DNA of 64,000 nucleotides, from contig NZ_CP109450.1 of NCBI RefSeq assembly GCF_041438865.1, positions 6,202,501-6,266,500 on the forward strand, given 5' to 3'. The notes beneath the pieces are model-generated. The model made no database searches, had not been told where the DNA came from, and saw nothing but the letters and a program-made list of their open reading frames with translations. This document shows positions 43,237 through 53,244 of the stretch, one piece after another. Both the position numbers and the translations under genes were made by a program. This stretch comes from Streptomyces sp. NBC_01471 (GTDB lineage Bacteria; Actinomycetota; Actinomycetes; Streptomycetales; Streptomycetaceae). How positions within the stretch are numbered: position 1 is the first letter of the stretch; every line of letters begins with the position of its first letter.

Positions 43237-44751
43237 ATGACGAGCAGCACCGAGACCACCGCCACCACGCCGCAGGTTGCGGTCAACGACATCGGCGACG
43301 CGGACGCGTTCCTCGCGGCGATCGACGAGACGATCAAGTACTTCAACGATGGCGACATCGTTGACGGCGTCATCGTCAAGGTTGACCGGGACGAGGTCCT
43401 CCTCGACATCGGTTATAAGACCGAAGGCGTCATTCCGAGCCGCGAGCTCTCGATCAAGCACGACGTCGACCCCAATGAGGTCGTCAAGGTCGGCGACGAG
43501 ATCGAGGCCCTGGTTCTCCAGAAGGAGGACAAGGAAGGCCGCCTGATCCTCTCGAAGAAGCGCGCTCAGTACGAGCGTGCCTGGGGCACCATCGAGAAGA
43601 TCAAGGAAGAAGACGGAATCGTCACCGGCACCGTCATCGAGGTCGTCAAGGGTGGTCTCATCCTCGACATCGGCCTCCGTGGCTTCCTGCCGGCCTCCCT
43701 GGTCGAGATGCGTCGTGTCCGCGACCTCCAGCCCTACGTGGGCAAGGAGCTCGAGGCCAAGATCATCGAGCTGGACAAGAACCGCAACAACGTGGTCCTG
43801 TCCCGCCGTGCCTGGCTTGAGCAGACCCAGTCCGAGGTTCGCCAGACGTTCCTCACGACCCTGCAGAAGGGTCAGGTCCGCTCCGGCGTCGTCTCCTCGA
43901 TCGTCAACTTCGGTGCCTTCGTGGACCTGGGTGGCGTCGACGGTCTCGTGCACGTCTCCGAGCTCTCCTGGAAGCACATCGACCACCCCTCCGAGGTTGT
44001 CGAGGTCGGCCAGGAAGTCACCGTCGAGGTTCTCGACGTGGACATGGACCGCGAGCGTGTCTCCCTGTCGCTCAAGGCGACGCAGGAAGACCCGTGGCAG
44101 CAGTTCGCCCGTACGCACCAGATCGGTCAGGTCGTCCCGGGCAAGGTCACGAAGCTCGTTCCGTTCGGTGCGTTCGTGCGCGTCGACGAGGGCATCGAGG
44201 GCCTGGTCCACATCTCCGAGCTGGCCGAGCGCCACGTGGAGATCCCGGAGCAGGTCGTCCAGGTCAACGACGAGATCTTCGTCAAGGTCATCGACATCGA
44301 CCTTGAGCGCCGCCGCATCAGCCTCTCGCTGAAGCAGGCCAACGAGTCCTTCGGTTCGGACCCGGCCTCGGTCGAGTTCGACCCGACGCTGTACGGCATG
44401 GCCGCGTCGTACGACGACCAGGGGAACTACATCTACCCCGAGGGCTTCGACCCCGAGACCAACGACTGGCTCGAGGGCTTCGACACCCAGCGCGAGGCTT
44501 GGGAAGGCCAGTACGCCGAGGCGCAGACGCGCTTCGAGCAGCACCAGGCCCAGGTCATCAAGTCCCGCGAGGCCGACGAGGCCGCTGCTGCCGAGGGCGC
44601 TGCCGCTCCGGCCGCGGCCAGCGGTGGCAACGCGGGTGCGGGTGCCTCGGGCGGTTCGTACTCCTCGGAGTCGGACGACAACTCCGGCGCCCTGGCGTCG
44701 GACGAGGCCCTGGCCGCCCTGCGCGAGAAGCTGGCCGGTGGCCAGAGCTGA
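43237..44751 (+). CDS. rpsA: 30S ribosomal protein S1
   Basis: 504 residues with four S1 OB-fold repeats: from GDIVDGVIVKVDRDEVLLDI, EDGIVTGTVIEVVKGGLILD, GQVRSGVVSSIVNFGAFVDL and GQVVPGKVTKLVPFGAFVRV. The tail is acidic and then Ala/Gly/Ser-rich (GGNAGAGASGGSYSSES). It helps load mRNA on the 30S subunit. The four-domain form with this tail is usual in actinobacteria. The codon usage is the strongly biased type of highly expressed genes. Confidence 0.97.
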   Translation: MTSSTETTATTPQVAVNDIGDADAFLAAIDETIKYFNDGDIVDGVIVKVDRDEVLLDIGYKTEGVIPSRELSIKHDVDPNEVVKVGDEIEALVLQKEDKEGRLILSKKRAQYERAWGTIEKIKEEDGIVTGTVIEVVKGGLILDIGLRGFLPASLVEMRRVRDLQPYVGKELEAKIIELDKNRNNVVLSRRAWLEQTQSEVRQTFLTTLQKGQVRSGVVSSIVNFGAFVDLGGVDGLVHVSELSWKHIDHPSEVVEVGQEVTVEVLDVDMDRERVSLSLKATQEDPWQQFARTHQIGQVVPGKVTKLVPFGAFVRVDEGIEGLVHISELAERHVEIPEQVVQVNDEIFVKVIDIDLERRRISLSLKQANESFGSDPASVEFDPTLYGMAASYDDQGNYIYPEGFDPETNDWLEGFDTQREAWEGQYAEAQTRFEQHQAQVIKSREADEAAAAEGAAAPAAASGGNAGAGASGGSYSSESDDNSGALASDEALAALREKLAGGQS

Positions 44752-44784
44752 CGCTCAGGTCCCAGCTGGTGCATAGCTGAAGTC

Positions 44785-44814
44785 GAGGCCCGCTCCCTTC
44801 GGGGGGCGGGCCTC
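44785..44814 (+). terminator. rpsA terminator
   Basis: GAGGCCCGC pairs with GCGGGCCTC around a short loop containing CTTCGG, 33 bases after the rpsA stop. Confidence 0.85.
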
Positions 44815-44919
44815 ACTCATGTCCGCACGGGCCCGGGTCCGTGCGCAAGGCGTGGCGGCGGGGAATGCGCGGGCCGTGCGGGGCGTTCTCCCCGGTGAAC
44901 ACGAGGAGGAGCGGTAATC

Positions 44920-45858
44920 GTGCTTGATCCGCAAGAGTTGTACGCATGGGAGCCGAAGGGCCTGGCAGTCGTCGATGTGGCGCTCGCCCAGGAGTCGGCC
45001 GGACTGGTCATGCTCTATCACTTCGACGGGTACATCGACGCGGGCGAGACCGGCGACCAGATCGTCGAGGGTCTGCTGGACACGCTGCCCCACGAGCTGG
45101 TCGCCAGTTTCGACCACGACCGGCTCGTGGACTACCGCGCGCGCCGCCCCCTGCTGACCTTCAAGCGCGACCAGTGGACGGACTACGAGACCCCGACGCT
45201 CGACGTGCGCCTGGTCCAGGACGCCACGGGTGCGCCCTTCCTGCTGCTCTCGGGCCCCGAGCCCGATGTCGAGTGGGAGCGGTTCGCGGCCGCGGTCGAG
45301 CAGATCGTCGACCGGCTCGGCGTGCGGATCTCGGTGAACTTCCACGGGATCCCGATGGGGGTGCCGCACACCCGCCCGGTCGGGATCACCCCGCACGGCA
45401 ACCGCACGGATCTGATGCCCGGGCACAAGTCGCCGTTCGACGAGGCGCAGGTGCCGGGCAGCGCGGAGTCGCTGGTGGAGTTCCGGCTCGCGCAGTCGGG
45501 GCACGACGTGCTCGGTGTGGCCGCCCATGTGCCGCACTACGTCGCGCGGTCCTCGTACCCCGACGCGGCGCTGACCGCCCTTGAGGCCGTCACCGCGGCG
45601 ACCGGTCTGGTCCTGCCGAGCGTCGCGCACGCGCTGCGCACCGAGGCGCAGCGCACTCAGGACGAGATCGAGCGCCAGATCGGCGAGGGCGACGAGGAAC
45701 TGACCGCCCTGGTCCAGGGACTTGAGCACCAGTACGACGCGCTGGCCGGATCGGAGACCCGTGGCAATCTGGTCGCCGAGGCGGTCGAACTGCCGTCGGC
45801 GGACGAGATCGGCCGCGAATTCGAACGCTTCCTCGCGGAGCGGGAGGGAGACGCCTGA
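44920..45858 (+). CDS. PAC2-family protein
   Basis: 312 residues, GTG start with GAGGAGG upstream. The proteasome-assembly-chaperone-like fold shows as LVMLYHFDGYIDAGETGDQI, LLLLSGPEPDVEWERFA, the central GIPMGVPHTRPVGITPHGN, and HVPHYVARSSYPDAALTLL-like helices, with a helical C-terminus (DEIGREFERFLAEREGDA). The family is widespread in actinobacteria and of uncertain function. It lies just before coaE. Confidence 0.88.
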   Translation: MLDPQELYAWEPKGLAVVDVALAQESAGLVMLYHFDGYIDAGETGDQIVEGLLDTLPHELVASFDHDRLVDYRARRPLLTFKRDQWTDYETPTLDVRLVQDATGAPFLLLSGPEPDVEWERFAAAVEQIVDRLGVRISVNFHGIPMGVPHTRPVGITPHGNRTDLMPGHKSPFDEAQVPGSAESLVEFRLAQSGHDVLGVAAHVPHYVARSSYPDAALTALEAVTAATGLVLPSVAHALRTEAQRTQDEIERQIGEGDEELTALVQGLEHQYDALAGSETRGNLVAEAVELPSADEIGREFERFLAEREGDA

Positions 45859-45903
45859 TGCCCCGCCGGAAGACCCCGGCGGACAGGCTCTAGGCTCCTG
45901 GCC

Positions 45904-46503
45904 ATGCTGAAAGTGGGATTGACCGGTGGAATCGGCGCCGGCAAGAGCGAAGTGTCCCGGCTGCTCGTCAGTTACGGAGCGGTGCTGATCGACGCCGACC
46001 GGATCGCCCGCGAGGTGGTGGAACCGGGAACTCCGGGGCTGGCAGCCGTGGTCGAGGCGTTCGGTGAGTCCGTACTCGCCGGGGACGGCAGCCTTAACCG
46101 GCCCGCTCTCGGTTCGGTCGTCTTCGCCGACCCGGACCGCCTGGCGACGCTGAACGCGATCGTCCACCCGCTCGTCGGAGCCCGCTCCGCCGAACTGGAG
46201 GGCCTGGCGGACGCGGACTCGGTCGTCATCCACGACGTACCGCTGCTCACCGAGAACGGTCTCGCCCCGCTCTACGACCTGGTGGTCGTGGTGGACGCGT
46301 CGCCGCAGACGCAGCTGGACCGGCTGGTACGGCTGCGCGGAATGCAGGAGTCCGAGGCCCGCGCCCGGATGGCAGCCCAGGCCACCAGGGAGCAGCGCCG
46401 CGAGATCGCCGACATCCTGATCGACAACGACGGCCCGCTGGACGCCCTGGAGCCGCAGGTGCGCACGGTCTGGGCACAGCTGACGGAGCGGGCCGGGCGC
46501 TGA
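45904..46503 (+). CDS. coaE: Dephospho-CoA kinase
   Basis: 199 residues. The P-loop is VGLTGGIGAGKSEVSRLL, followed by LIDADRIAREVVEPGTPGL and VIHDVPLLTENGL, the three CoaE landmarks. It phosphorylates the ribose 3'-OH of dephospho-CoA, the last step of coenzyme A synthesis. It lies 45 nt after the PAC2 gene and is followed closely by the TPR gene. Confidence 0.96.
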   Translation: MLKVGLTGGIGAGKSEVSRLLVSYGAVLIDADRIAREVVEPGTPGLAAVVEAFGESVLAGDGSLNRPALGSVVFADPDRLATLNAIVHPLVGARSAELEGLADADSVVIHDVPLLTENGLAPLYDLVVVVDASPQTQLDRLVRLRGMQESEARARMAAQATREQRREIADILIDNDGPLDALEPQVRTVWAQLTERAGR

Positions 46504-46537
46504 TCGTCCGGGCGACCGAGAAGAAAGGCCAGCACCG

Positions 46538-46906
46538 ATGTCCCACAGCACACCCGAGACCCACGTCATCGACTACCGCGCGGCCGAACAGCTGCTGGAC
46601 GCCCGCGACCCACGAGGCGCCGTGAAACTGCTGGACGAAGTCATCGCGGCTCACCCGGAGCACACCGCGGCGCGCCTGCTGCGCGCCCGGGCGTTCTTCG
46701 CCGCCGCGCAACTCCGCCCGGCCGAGCTGGAATTCCAGCTGGTGCTGGAGCGGGAGCCGGACAACGCCTTCGCGCACTTCGCCCTGGCCCGGACCTTCGA
46801 GCGGGCCGGCCGCCCCGAACAGGCAAGGCGCCACTTCAGGTTGGCCGCCGCGCTCGACCCGCAGCCCGAATATCTGCGGGCCGCGCGGTTCGACTCCGAG
46901 GACTGA
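46538..46906 (+). CDS. Small tetratricopeptide-repeat protein
   Basis: 122 residues. Three helical TPR-like units are visible: AAEQLLDARDPRGAVKLLDE, ARLLRARAFFAAAQLRPAEL and AFAHFALARTFERAGRPEQA, the last followed by ARRHFRLAAALDP. GAAAGG precedes the ATG. It is probably a scaffold or adaptor; its partner is unknown. Conserved next to coaE in Streptomyces (recollection). Confidence 0.88.
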   Translation: MSHSTPETHVIDYRAAEQLLDARDPRGAVKLLDEVIAAHPEHTAARLLRARAFFAAAQLRPAELEFQLVLEREPDNAFAHFALARTFERAGRPEQARRHFRLAAALDPQPEYLRAARFDSED

Positions 46907-46977
46907 CTCCGGGGACCGGGGCGGGAGTTCCGGACGGTGGCGGGAACGGCGGCCGGGGCACGTTCGTTCTGTACGGC

Positions 46978-47679
46978 ATGAGCATCCGGATGCGCGAGGG
47001 ATACGAGGGCACGGGGCCGGGAGCGAGAACGCCCGACGGGTGCTCCGTCGAGCTCTACAAGCGGCTCCCCGTCGGGGGCGAACCGGATGTCGTCGCGGCG
47101 GCGGTCCCGGCCGGAGCGAGCATCCTCGAACTGGGCAGCGGCGCGGGCCGGGTCACCCGCCCGCTGGCCCAACGGGGCTTCAGGGTGACAGCGGTGGACG
47201 AGTCACCCGGCATGCTGGAGCAGATCGAGGGCACCGGGGGCGTCCGCACGGTGTGCAGTCCGATCGAGGAACTGGACACCGGCGAGCGCTACGACGTGGT
47301 GATGCTGGCGTCCTATCTGGTGCACGCGGGCGATCCGCGGGTGCGCCACGGGCTGCTGCGCACCTGCCGCCGTCACGTGAAGGACGACGGGTGTGTGCTG
47401 ATACAGCGCGAGGGCCTCGACTGGCACACGGACGTACCGAGGGAGCGGCGCAACAGCGCGGGCGGGATCGTCCGGATCAGATCCGCGACCCCGGTCGGTG
47501 ACGGTGTGGACGCGATGCTCTGCGAGTACGAGTACCCGGACGCGACGTGGACGCAGACGTTCCTGTCGCGCCCGCTGAGCCACGAGGAGTTCGAGCGGCA
47601 CCTGGGCGAGGCCGGGCTCGTCGTGGACAGCTTCCTCACGGAGGACGGCACGTGGGTCCGGGCACTGCCCGCACGGTGA
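46978..47679 (+). CDS. Class I SAM-dependent methyltransferase
   Basis: 233 residues. The SAM-binding segment is ASILELGSGAGRVTRPLAQR with the acidic VTAVDESPGMLEQI strand, then IEELDTGERYDVVMLAS. The substrate is unknown. It has its own short intergenic region and no close partner. Confidence 0.9.
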   Translation: MSIRMREGYEGTGPGARTPDGCSVELYKRLPVGGEPDVVAAAVPAGASILELGSGAGRVTRPLAQRGFRVTAVDESPGMLEQIEGTGGVRTVCSPIEELDTGERYDVVMLASYLVHAGDPRVRHGLLRTCRRHVKDDGCVLIQREGLDWHTDVPRERRNSAGGIVRIRSATPVGDGVDAMLCEYEYPDATWTQTFLSRPLSHEEFERHLGEAGLVVDSFLTEDGTWVRALPAR

Positions 47680-47741
47680 GTACCGGATGCCCGGGGTGCG
47701 GGCGGCTGCCCGCGGGCGCTCCGACGGCCGGCGCGCCGCTG

Positions 47742-48077
47742 TCAGTGGACCAGGGTGTAGCTGCGCCAGGCCACGAGCGGTGGCGTCACCGTGTTCGTCA
47801 TCGTGGTCGCGTTGTACACCGAGGGCTTTCCGGTGCACCCGGCGCCCGGGTACAGCCACATGTCGATCAGCGTCTTGTTGGCGACGGACGCGGCGCCCCC
47901 GCGCGGCAGCGGATGGCAGCCGCTCACGGACGGATTCGAGACGGTGACGACCTTCGAATCCGGTGTGGTGTACGAGATCGTGCCGACCGCCGTGCGGCTG
48001 AGACCGGAACACCCGGCTACGGCGAACGGCAGGAGCACTGCGCCGGCGATGAAGCCGAGGCGCCGGTGATCGGACAT
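47742..48077 (-). CDS. Small putative lipoprotein
   Basis: 111 residues. The signal peptide RLGFIAGAVLLPFAVAGC ends in an AVAGC lipobox, so the Cys should be lipidated and the protein anchored outside the membrane. The mature part is Ser/Thr-rich with two more Cys (VSGCHPLPRGG, GAGCTGKPS) that could form a disulphide. No known domain. Confidence 0.75.
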   Translation of the reverse strand: MSDHRRLGFIAGAVLLPFAVAGCSGLSRTAVGTISYTTPDSKVVTVSNPSVSGCHPLPRGGAASVANKTLIDMWLYPGAGCTGKPSVYNATTMTNTVTPPLVAWRSYTLVH

Positions 48078-48174
48078 GCGCGGTCCCGTCTGTACGGAGA
48101 GTCACTGGTGGGAGCAACCCTGCCCGCTTCCGGACCCCGCGGCATCCGGTGCTGGGCCGCGCGGGGGACGGCGC

Positions 48175-48573
48175 TCAGTCCACGACGGCGGTCGCGGTGA
48201 TCTCGACCAGCTGGCCCGGATACCCCAGGCAGCCGACCCCGAGCAGAGTCGAGGTGTGCGGCCCTGCGCCGAGACCGGAGGCCCGGACGACCTGCCAGAC
48301 GCCGGACAGCGTTTCCGGGGTATCGGCGACCACGTACACGGTGGTGGCGACGACCAGGGAGAGGCCGCTTCCGATCGCCCGCAGCGCCTCCTCCAGATTG
48401 GCGAGAACCTGTTCGGTCTGCAGCAGCGGATCGCCGGGCCCGACCAGCTTTCCCGCTGCGTCGAGGGGTACCGATCCGGCCATGAAGGCGAGCTGCTGTC
48501 CGGCTTCGACCACGGCCGCATGCGCGTAGCCGGGCGGCGGGAAGAGTGTCGGGACCGTGCTGTGCCGGGCCAT
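48175..48573 (-). CDS. RidA-family protein
   Basis: 132 residues with the YjgF/RidA pattern: QLAFMAGSVPLDAAGKLVGP, QTEQVLANLEEALRAIGSGL, the VATTVYVVAD strand and LGVGCLGYPGQLVEITATAV. In RidA the conserved Arg near the C-terminus binds the carboxylate of enamines; here the expected CxR segment reads GVGCLGYP, so imine deaminase activity is uncertain and another role in the superfamily is possible. Confidence 0.88.
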   Translation of the reverse strand: MARHSTVPTLFPPPGYAHAAVVEAGQQLAFMAGSVPLDAAGKLVGPGDPLLQTEQVLANLEEALRAIGSGLSLVVATTVYVVADTPETLSGVWQVVRASGLGAGPHTSTLLGVGCLGYPGQLVEITATAVVD

Positions 48574-48767
48574 CCTGGCCGCCTTTCACCCGACATGAGG
48601 AGCCGGGACCTTTACGGGAAGGTCGTGGGACGGTACCAGGGGGGAGGGGCCCGGCACCTCTCCTTTCCGGCCGGGCTCCGCCGAGCGGGCCGTCCGGACC
48701 CCGCCGGTGAACGCATGCTTTCCACCGAGCCGTTGGGACCGAAGTGAAGAGTGGAGATCTGAACCAG

Positions 48768-50225
48768 ATGGAACCGGTGTGCATGACGCGTCAGGGCGCC
48801 GTCCGCGGTCGGATGGACGACGCAGGGGTGGCATCCTTCCTCGGAATCCCTTACGCGGCGCCGCCGTTCGGACCGCGCCGGTTCCGTGCGCCCGCGCCGC
48901 CCGCACCGTGGCAGGGTGTGCGGGAAGCACATGTCCACGGTCCGACCGCGCCCAGAGCGCCGTACGCGCCCCCCTTCGACGTCCTGATCCCCGAGGACCT
49001 CGGCAACGAAGGCGAGAACTGTCTCAACCTCAGTGTCTGGACGCCCGAGCCGGGGCCCAACGGTGGCCTCCCGGTCATGGTGTGGCTCCACGGAGGGGCG
49101 TTCTCGAACGGCTCGGGGTCGGCTTCCGCCTACGACGGCAGAGCGTTCGCCCGCGACGGCGTGGTCTGTGTGACGGTCAACTACCGGCTGGGCTCCGACG
49201 GTTTCCTGAGCCTGGAGGGCGCCCCCGACAACCGCGGGCTGCTCGATCAGATCGCGGCCCTGGAATGGGTGCACGAGAACATCGCCTCCTTCGGCGGTGC
49301 CCCCGACCGGGTCACGGTCTTCGGGGAGTCGGCCGGTGCGATGAGCATCGGCATGCTGCTGGGGATGGAGCCGGCCCGCGGGCTGTTCCGGCGGGCCGTT
49401 CTGCAGAGCGGGGGCGCGCATCACTTCCTGCGCCCCCGCTCCGCCCAGCTGATCGCCGCGCACCTCGCCGAGCGGCTCGGCGTCGCTCCCGTCGCCACGG
49501 AATTCGCCGCTCTGCCGCTCGCCACGCTGCTCGGGGCGCAGGCGGAGCTGCGCGCGGAGATCGGGCGCCGTCCCGATCCGGAGCTGTGGGGAGACGCCGC
49601 GCTCAATGCGATGCCCTTCGAGCCGGTCGCTCCCGGACTCACCCTGCCCGGCCCGGACTGCGGTGTCGACCTGCTCGTCGGCAGCAACCAGGAGGAGAAC
49701 CGCCTCTTCATGGTCCCGACCGGGCGGATGGACGCGATCACGGAGGAGCGGCTGCGGCTGGCCGCGACGGCGTACGGACTCGACCCGGACCGGGCCCTCG
49801 CCGTCTACCGCTCGGGGCGCGAGCAGGCGAGCCCGGGCGAGCTCTTCGACGCGCTGGCGACCGACTGGTTCTACCGGATTCCCGCCCTCCGCCTGGCCGA
49901 GGCCGTACCCGGTTCGCACGTGTACGAATTCGCCTGGCGCTCACCGCAGTTCGACGGTGGACTCGGCGCCTGCCACGCCTCCGAGCTGGGCTTCGTCTTC
50001 GACAATCTGCACGACCCCACGTATCGCCCGATGCTCGGGAGCCACCCGCCCCAGGCGCTGGCCGACACGGTGCACGGAGCCTGGGTGGCCTTCGCGGAGA
50101 CCGGGGACCCGGGCTGGCCGGCGTACGGACCGGCCGAGCGCACCACGATGATCTTCGCCGACGCGTCAGGCCCCGTCCGTGATCCGCGTCCCGCGGAGCG
50201 CGCCTTGTGGGAAGGGGTGCGCTGA
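48768..50225 (+). CDS. Type B carboxylesterase/lipase
   Basis: About 485 residues. The alpha/beta-hydrolase landmarks are FLGIPYAAPPFGPRRF, ENCLNLSVWTP, the oxyanion WLHGGAF, the nucleophile VFGESAGAMS and the late GACHASELGFVF His region. It cleaves carboxylic esters of unknown origin. ATG 48768 has GGAG 11 bases upstream; GTG 48744 and ATG 48783 are alternatives. No signal peptide, so it is cytoplasmic. Confidence 0.9.
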   Translation: MEPVCMTRQGAVRGRMDDAGVASFLGIPYAAPPFGPRRFRAPAPPAPWQGVREAHVHGPTAPRAPYAPPFDVLIPEDLGNEGENCLNLSVWTPEPGPNGGLPVMVWLHGGAFSNGSGSASAYDGRAFARDGVVCVTVNYRLGSDGFLSLEGAPDNRGLLDQIAALEWVHENIASFGGAPDRVTVFGESAGAMSIGMLLGMEPARGLFRRAVLQSGGAHHFLRPRSAQLIAAHLAERLGVAPVATEFAALPLATLLGAQAELRAEIGRRPDPELWGDAALNAMPFEPVAPGLTLPGPDCGVDLLVGSNQEENRLFMVPTGRMDAITEERLRLAATAYGLDPDRALAVYRSGREQASPGELFDALATDWFYRIPALRLAEAVPGSHVYEFAWRSPQFDGGLGACHASELGFVFDNLHDPTYRPMLGSHPPQALADTVHGAWVAFAETGDPGWPAYGPAERTTMIFADASGPVRDPRPAERALWEGVR

Positions 50226-50331
50226 GCCGGTCCCCGCCGCCTCCGCCAGCCACCTGCCGACCTTGCCGGCGGTCGGCTGTCGGACCCCGCACCTACACTC
50301 GCAGAGAGACGGAAGCAGGGTGGAAAGGCAG

Positions 50332-53244
50332 GTGAGCGGGGTGCGCCGGACAGCGGAGACACAAGGGGAGACCGGGGCCGGGCCCGCGGCGCTCACCCGG
50401 CAGGCGGCGGTTTTCCTGCCCGCCGCCCTGCCCCGCGAAGGCCGGTTCGCCTTCTGGGATCCGGCAGCGGGACAGGTGCCGGCCGCCGGCTCCGAGGAAC
50501 TCGTGGTCGTACAGCGGCACGGTACGGCGGCCCGTCGCCGTACCGTGCCAGCTGTTCTGCTGCCCGTCACCGAGGCGCTGCCGCTGCTGGCCGCCGCGCG
50601 GCACTCCCCGGTCGCCCACCCCGCCGCCCGCTGCTGGGGCGCGGCGGCGTTGCATGCCCTTCAACTGGCCGCCCGGGGGCGGTTCCTGCCCGGACTGACC
50701 ACCGATGACCACGACGCCTGGCGGGCCGGGCCGCTCGACGCGGAGGACGTCGCACATCTGCGTGCGGTGGCCGCCGCCATGCCGCCCGAGGCGTACGCCG
50801 TCCCGCTCCCCGGCCGCACACCCCTGGAGCTCCCGGAGCCCGAAGGGCTGATCCGGTCGTTCTACGACGCCGTCGCCGACGCCCTGCCGCGCACCCCGGC
50901 CGCACCGCACGCGGCCGGGCCCGTCTACGCAGCCCGCGCACCCCAGCGGCTGCCGGGGCTGCGCGAGTGGGCGGCCGAGGTGGCGGCAGGGGCGGACGCG
51001 GGCGTACAGGTCTCGCTCCGGCTCGACCTCTCCGGCTACGAGCTGTTCGACCGCGCCGACGACGTGGCCACCCCGGCGGACGGCGCGGCCGGTGACACCG
51101 CCGCCGGTGACACCGGGGCGGCCGGTCGTGCCGCGGCACGGGAGCGGCGGGCCGCCGCGGCCGTCGTCCAGGTGCACAGCCTCGCCGACCCGACGCTGGT
51201 GGCCGACGCGGGACGGCTCTGGGCCGGTGACGGCGACGAGCACTTCGGGCCGCGGGTACGGATCGACGCCGTACTGGCGCTGCGGCGCGCCGCGCGGGTA
51301 TGGCCCCCGCTGGCCGGGCTCCTGGAGCGGCCCGTGCCCGACGTACTGCCGTTGTCCGAGGACGAGTTGTACGAGCTGCTCGGCCCGGCCGCCGCACGGC
51401 TCGCCGCGGCGGGCGTCGTCGTGCACTGGCCGCGGGACCTGGTCCGGTCGCTGTCCGCCGCCGCGGTCGTCAGACCCGCGCCCGGCTCGGCCACGGACGG
51501 CACCTCGTTCTTCGACGCGGAACAGCTCTTCGCCTTCAGCTGGCAGCTGGCCGTCGGCGACGACCGGCTGACCGAATCGGAGATGGACCTCCTGGCCGAG
51601 GCGCACCGCCCGATCGTGCGCCTGCGCGACCAGTGGGTCGTCGTCGACCCGGCCCTCGTACGGAAGGCACGCAAGCGGGAGCTGGGGCTCCTCGCACCGG
51701 TGGACGCGCTGTCGGTGGCACTGACCGGCAGCGCCGACGTGGACGGTGAGACGGTCGAGGCTGTCCCGGTCGGCGCGCTCGCGACCCTGCACTCCAGACT
51801 CACGTCCGACACGGCGCCGTTGCCACAGCCCGCCGGACTGGAGGCCACGCTCCGCGATTACCAGCTGCGCGGTCTGGGCTGGCTCGATCTGATGACCTCG
51901 CTCGGCCTCGGCGGCTGCCTCGCCGACGACATGGGCCTCGGCAAGACGATCACGCTCATCGCCCTCCATCTGCACCGCGCCCGCGCCGAACCCACGCTGG
52001 TCGTCTGCCCCGCCTCGCTGCTCGGGAACTGGCAGCGCGAGATCACCCGCTTCGCCCCGGGCGTGCCCGTCCGCCGTTTCCACGGCACCGACCGCTCACT
52101 GGCCGGCACCGACGGCGGCTTCGTCCTCACGACGTACGGGACGATGCGGACCAGCGCCGCCGAACTGGCCGGGCACCCCTGGGGCATGGTCGTCGCCGAC
52201 GAGGCACAGCACATCAAGAACCCCAACGCGGCGACGGCGAAGGCCCTGCGCACCATCCCCGCCCCGGCGCGGGTCGCCCTCACCGGCACCCCCGTCGAGA
52301 ACAACCTCTCCGAACTGTGGGCGCTCCTCGACTGGACGACCCCCGGGCTCCTCGGACCGCTCAAGACGTTCCGCGCCCGCCACGCGAGGATCGTCGAGAA
52401 CGGCGAGGAGGACGGCGCGGTCGAGCGGCTGGCCCGGCTCGTCAGGCCGTTCCTCCTGCGCCGCAAGAAGTCCGACCCCGGTATCGCCCCCGAGCTTCCG
52501 CCCAAGACGGAGACCGACCACCCCGTCCCGCTCACCAGGGAGCAGGCATCGCTCTACCAGGCGGTCGTCCGCGAGTCGATGGCGGTCATCGAAGCCGGTG
52601 AGGGCTTCGGCCGGCGCGCCCAGATCATGAAGCTGCTCACCGCGCTCAAGCAGATCTGCAACCACCCCGCGCAGTATCTGAAGGAGGGCCCCTCCCGCCT
52701 CGCCGGACGCTCGGGCAAGCTCGCCCTCCTCGACGAACTCCTCGACACCATCCTCGCGGAGGGCGGTTCCGGCGGCGCGGTCCTGGTCTTCACCCAGTAC
52801 GTGGCGATGGCCCGGCTGCTCTCCGAACACCTCACCGCACGCGGCATCCCCTCGCAGCTCCTGCACGGAGGGACGCCCGTGGCCCGGCGCGAGGAGATGG
52901 TGGACCGCTTCCAGGCCGGCGAGTGCCCGGTCTTCCTGCTCTCCCTCAAGGCGGCGGGGACCGGGCTGAACCTCACCAGAGCCGGTCACGTCATCCACTA
53001 CGACCGCTGGTGGAACCCGGCCGTCGAGGAACAGGCGACGGACCGCGCGTACCGCATCGGCCAGACTCAGCCGGTGCAGGTCCACCGGCTGATCACGGAG
53101 GGCACCGTGGAGGACCGGATCGCCGAGATGCTGACGGCCAAGCGCGCGCTGGCCGACGCGGTGCTCGGCTCCGGTGAGAGCGCCCTCACCGAGCTGGGCG
53201 ACGCGGAGCTCGCGGACCTGGTGTCCTTGCGGAGGCCCTCATGA
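50332..53244 (+). CDS. SNF2-family DEAD/DEAH-box helicase
   Basis: 970 residues from GTG 50332. The N-terminal half (to about 490) is the SNF2-associated region of bacterial Swi2/Snf2 proteins. The motor has LADDMGLGKTITLIALHLH (Walker A), VVADEAQHIKNPNA (motif II), ALTGTPVENNLSELWALLDW, and the C-terminal lobe with LLSLKAAGTGLNLTRA and ATDRAYRIGQTQPVQVHRL. It is an ATP-dependent DNA translocase. It is coupled by an ATGA overlap to a SWIM zinc-finger gene, a pairing that recurs in actinobacteria. Confidence 0.95.
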   Translation: MSGVRRTAETQGETGAGPAALTRQAAVFLPAALPREGRFAFWDPAAGQVPAAGSEELVVVQRHGTAARRRTVPAVLLPVTEALPLLAAARHSPVAHPAARCWGAAALHALQLAARGRFLPGLTTDDHDAWRAGPLDAEDVAHLRAVAAAMPPEAYAVPLPGRTPLELPEPEGLIRSFYDAVADALPRTPAAPHAAGPVYAARAPQRLPGLREWAAEVAAGADAGVQVSLRLDLSGYELFDRADDVATPADGAAGDTAAGDTGAAGRAAARERRAAAAVVQVHSLADPTLVADAGRLWAGDGDEHFGPRVRIDAVLALRRAARVWPPLAGLLERPVPDVLPLSEDELYELLGPAAARLAAAGVVVHWPRDLVRSLSAAAVVRPAPGSATDGTSFFDAEQLFAFSWQLAVGDDRLTESEMDLLAEAHRPIVRLRDQWVVVDPALVRKARKRELGLLAPVDALSVALTGSADVDGETVEAVPVGALATLHSRLTSDTAPLPQPAGLEATLRDYQLRGLGWLDLMTSLGLGGCLADDMGLGKTITLIALHLHRARAEPTLVVCPASLLGNWQREITRFAPGVPVRRFHGTDRSLAGTDGGFVLTTYGTMRTSAAELAGHPWGMVVADEAQHIKNPNAATAKALRTIPAPARVALTGTPVENNLSELWALLDWTTPGLLGPLKTFRARHARIVENGEEDGAVERLARLVRPFLLRRKKSDPGIAPELPPKTETDHPVPLTREQASLYQAVVRESMAVIEAGEGFGRRAQIMKLLTALKQICNHPAQYLKEGPSRLAGRSGKLALLDELLDTILAEGGSGGAVLVFTQYVAMARLLSEHLTARGIPSQLLHGGTPVARREEMVDRFQAGECPVFLLSLKAAGTGLNLTRAGHVIHYDRWWNPAVEEQATDRAYRIGQTQPVQVHRLITEGTVEDRIAEMLTAKRALADAVLGSGESALTELGDAELADLVSLRRPS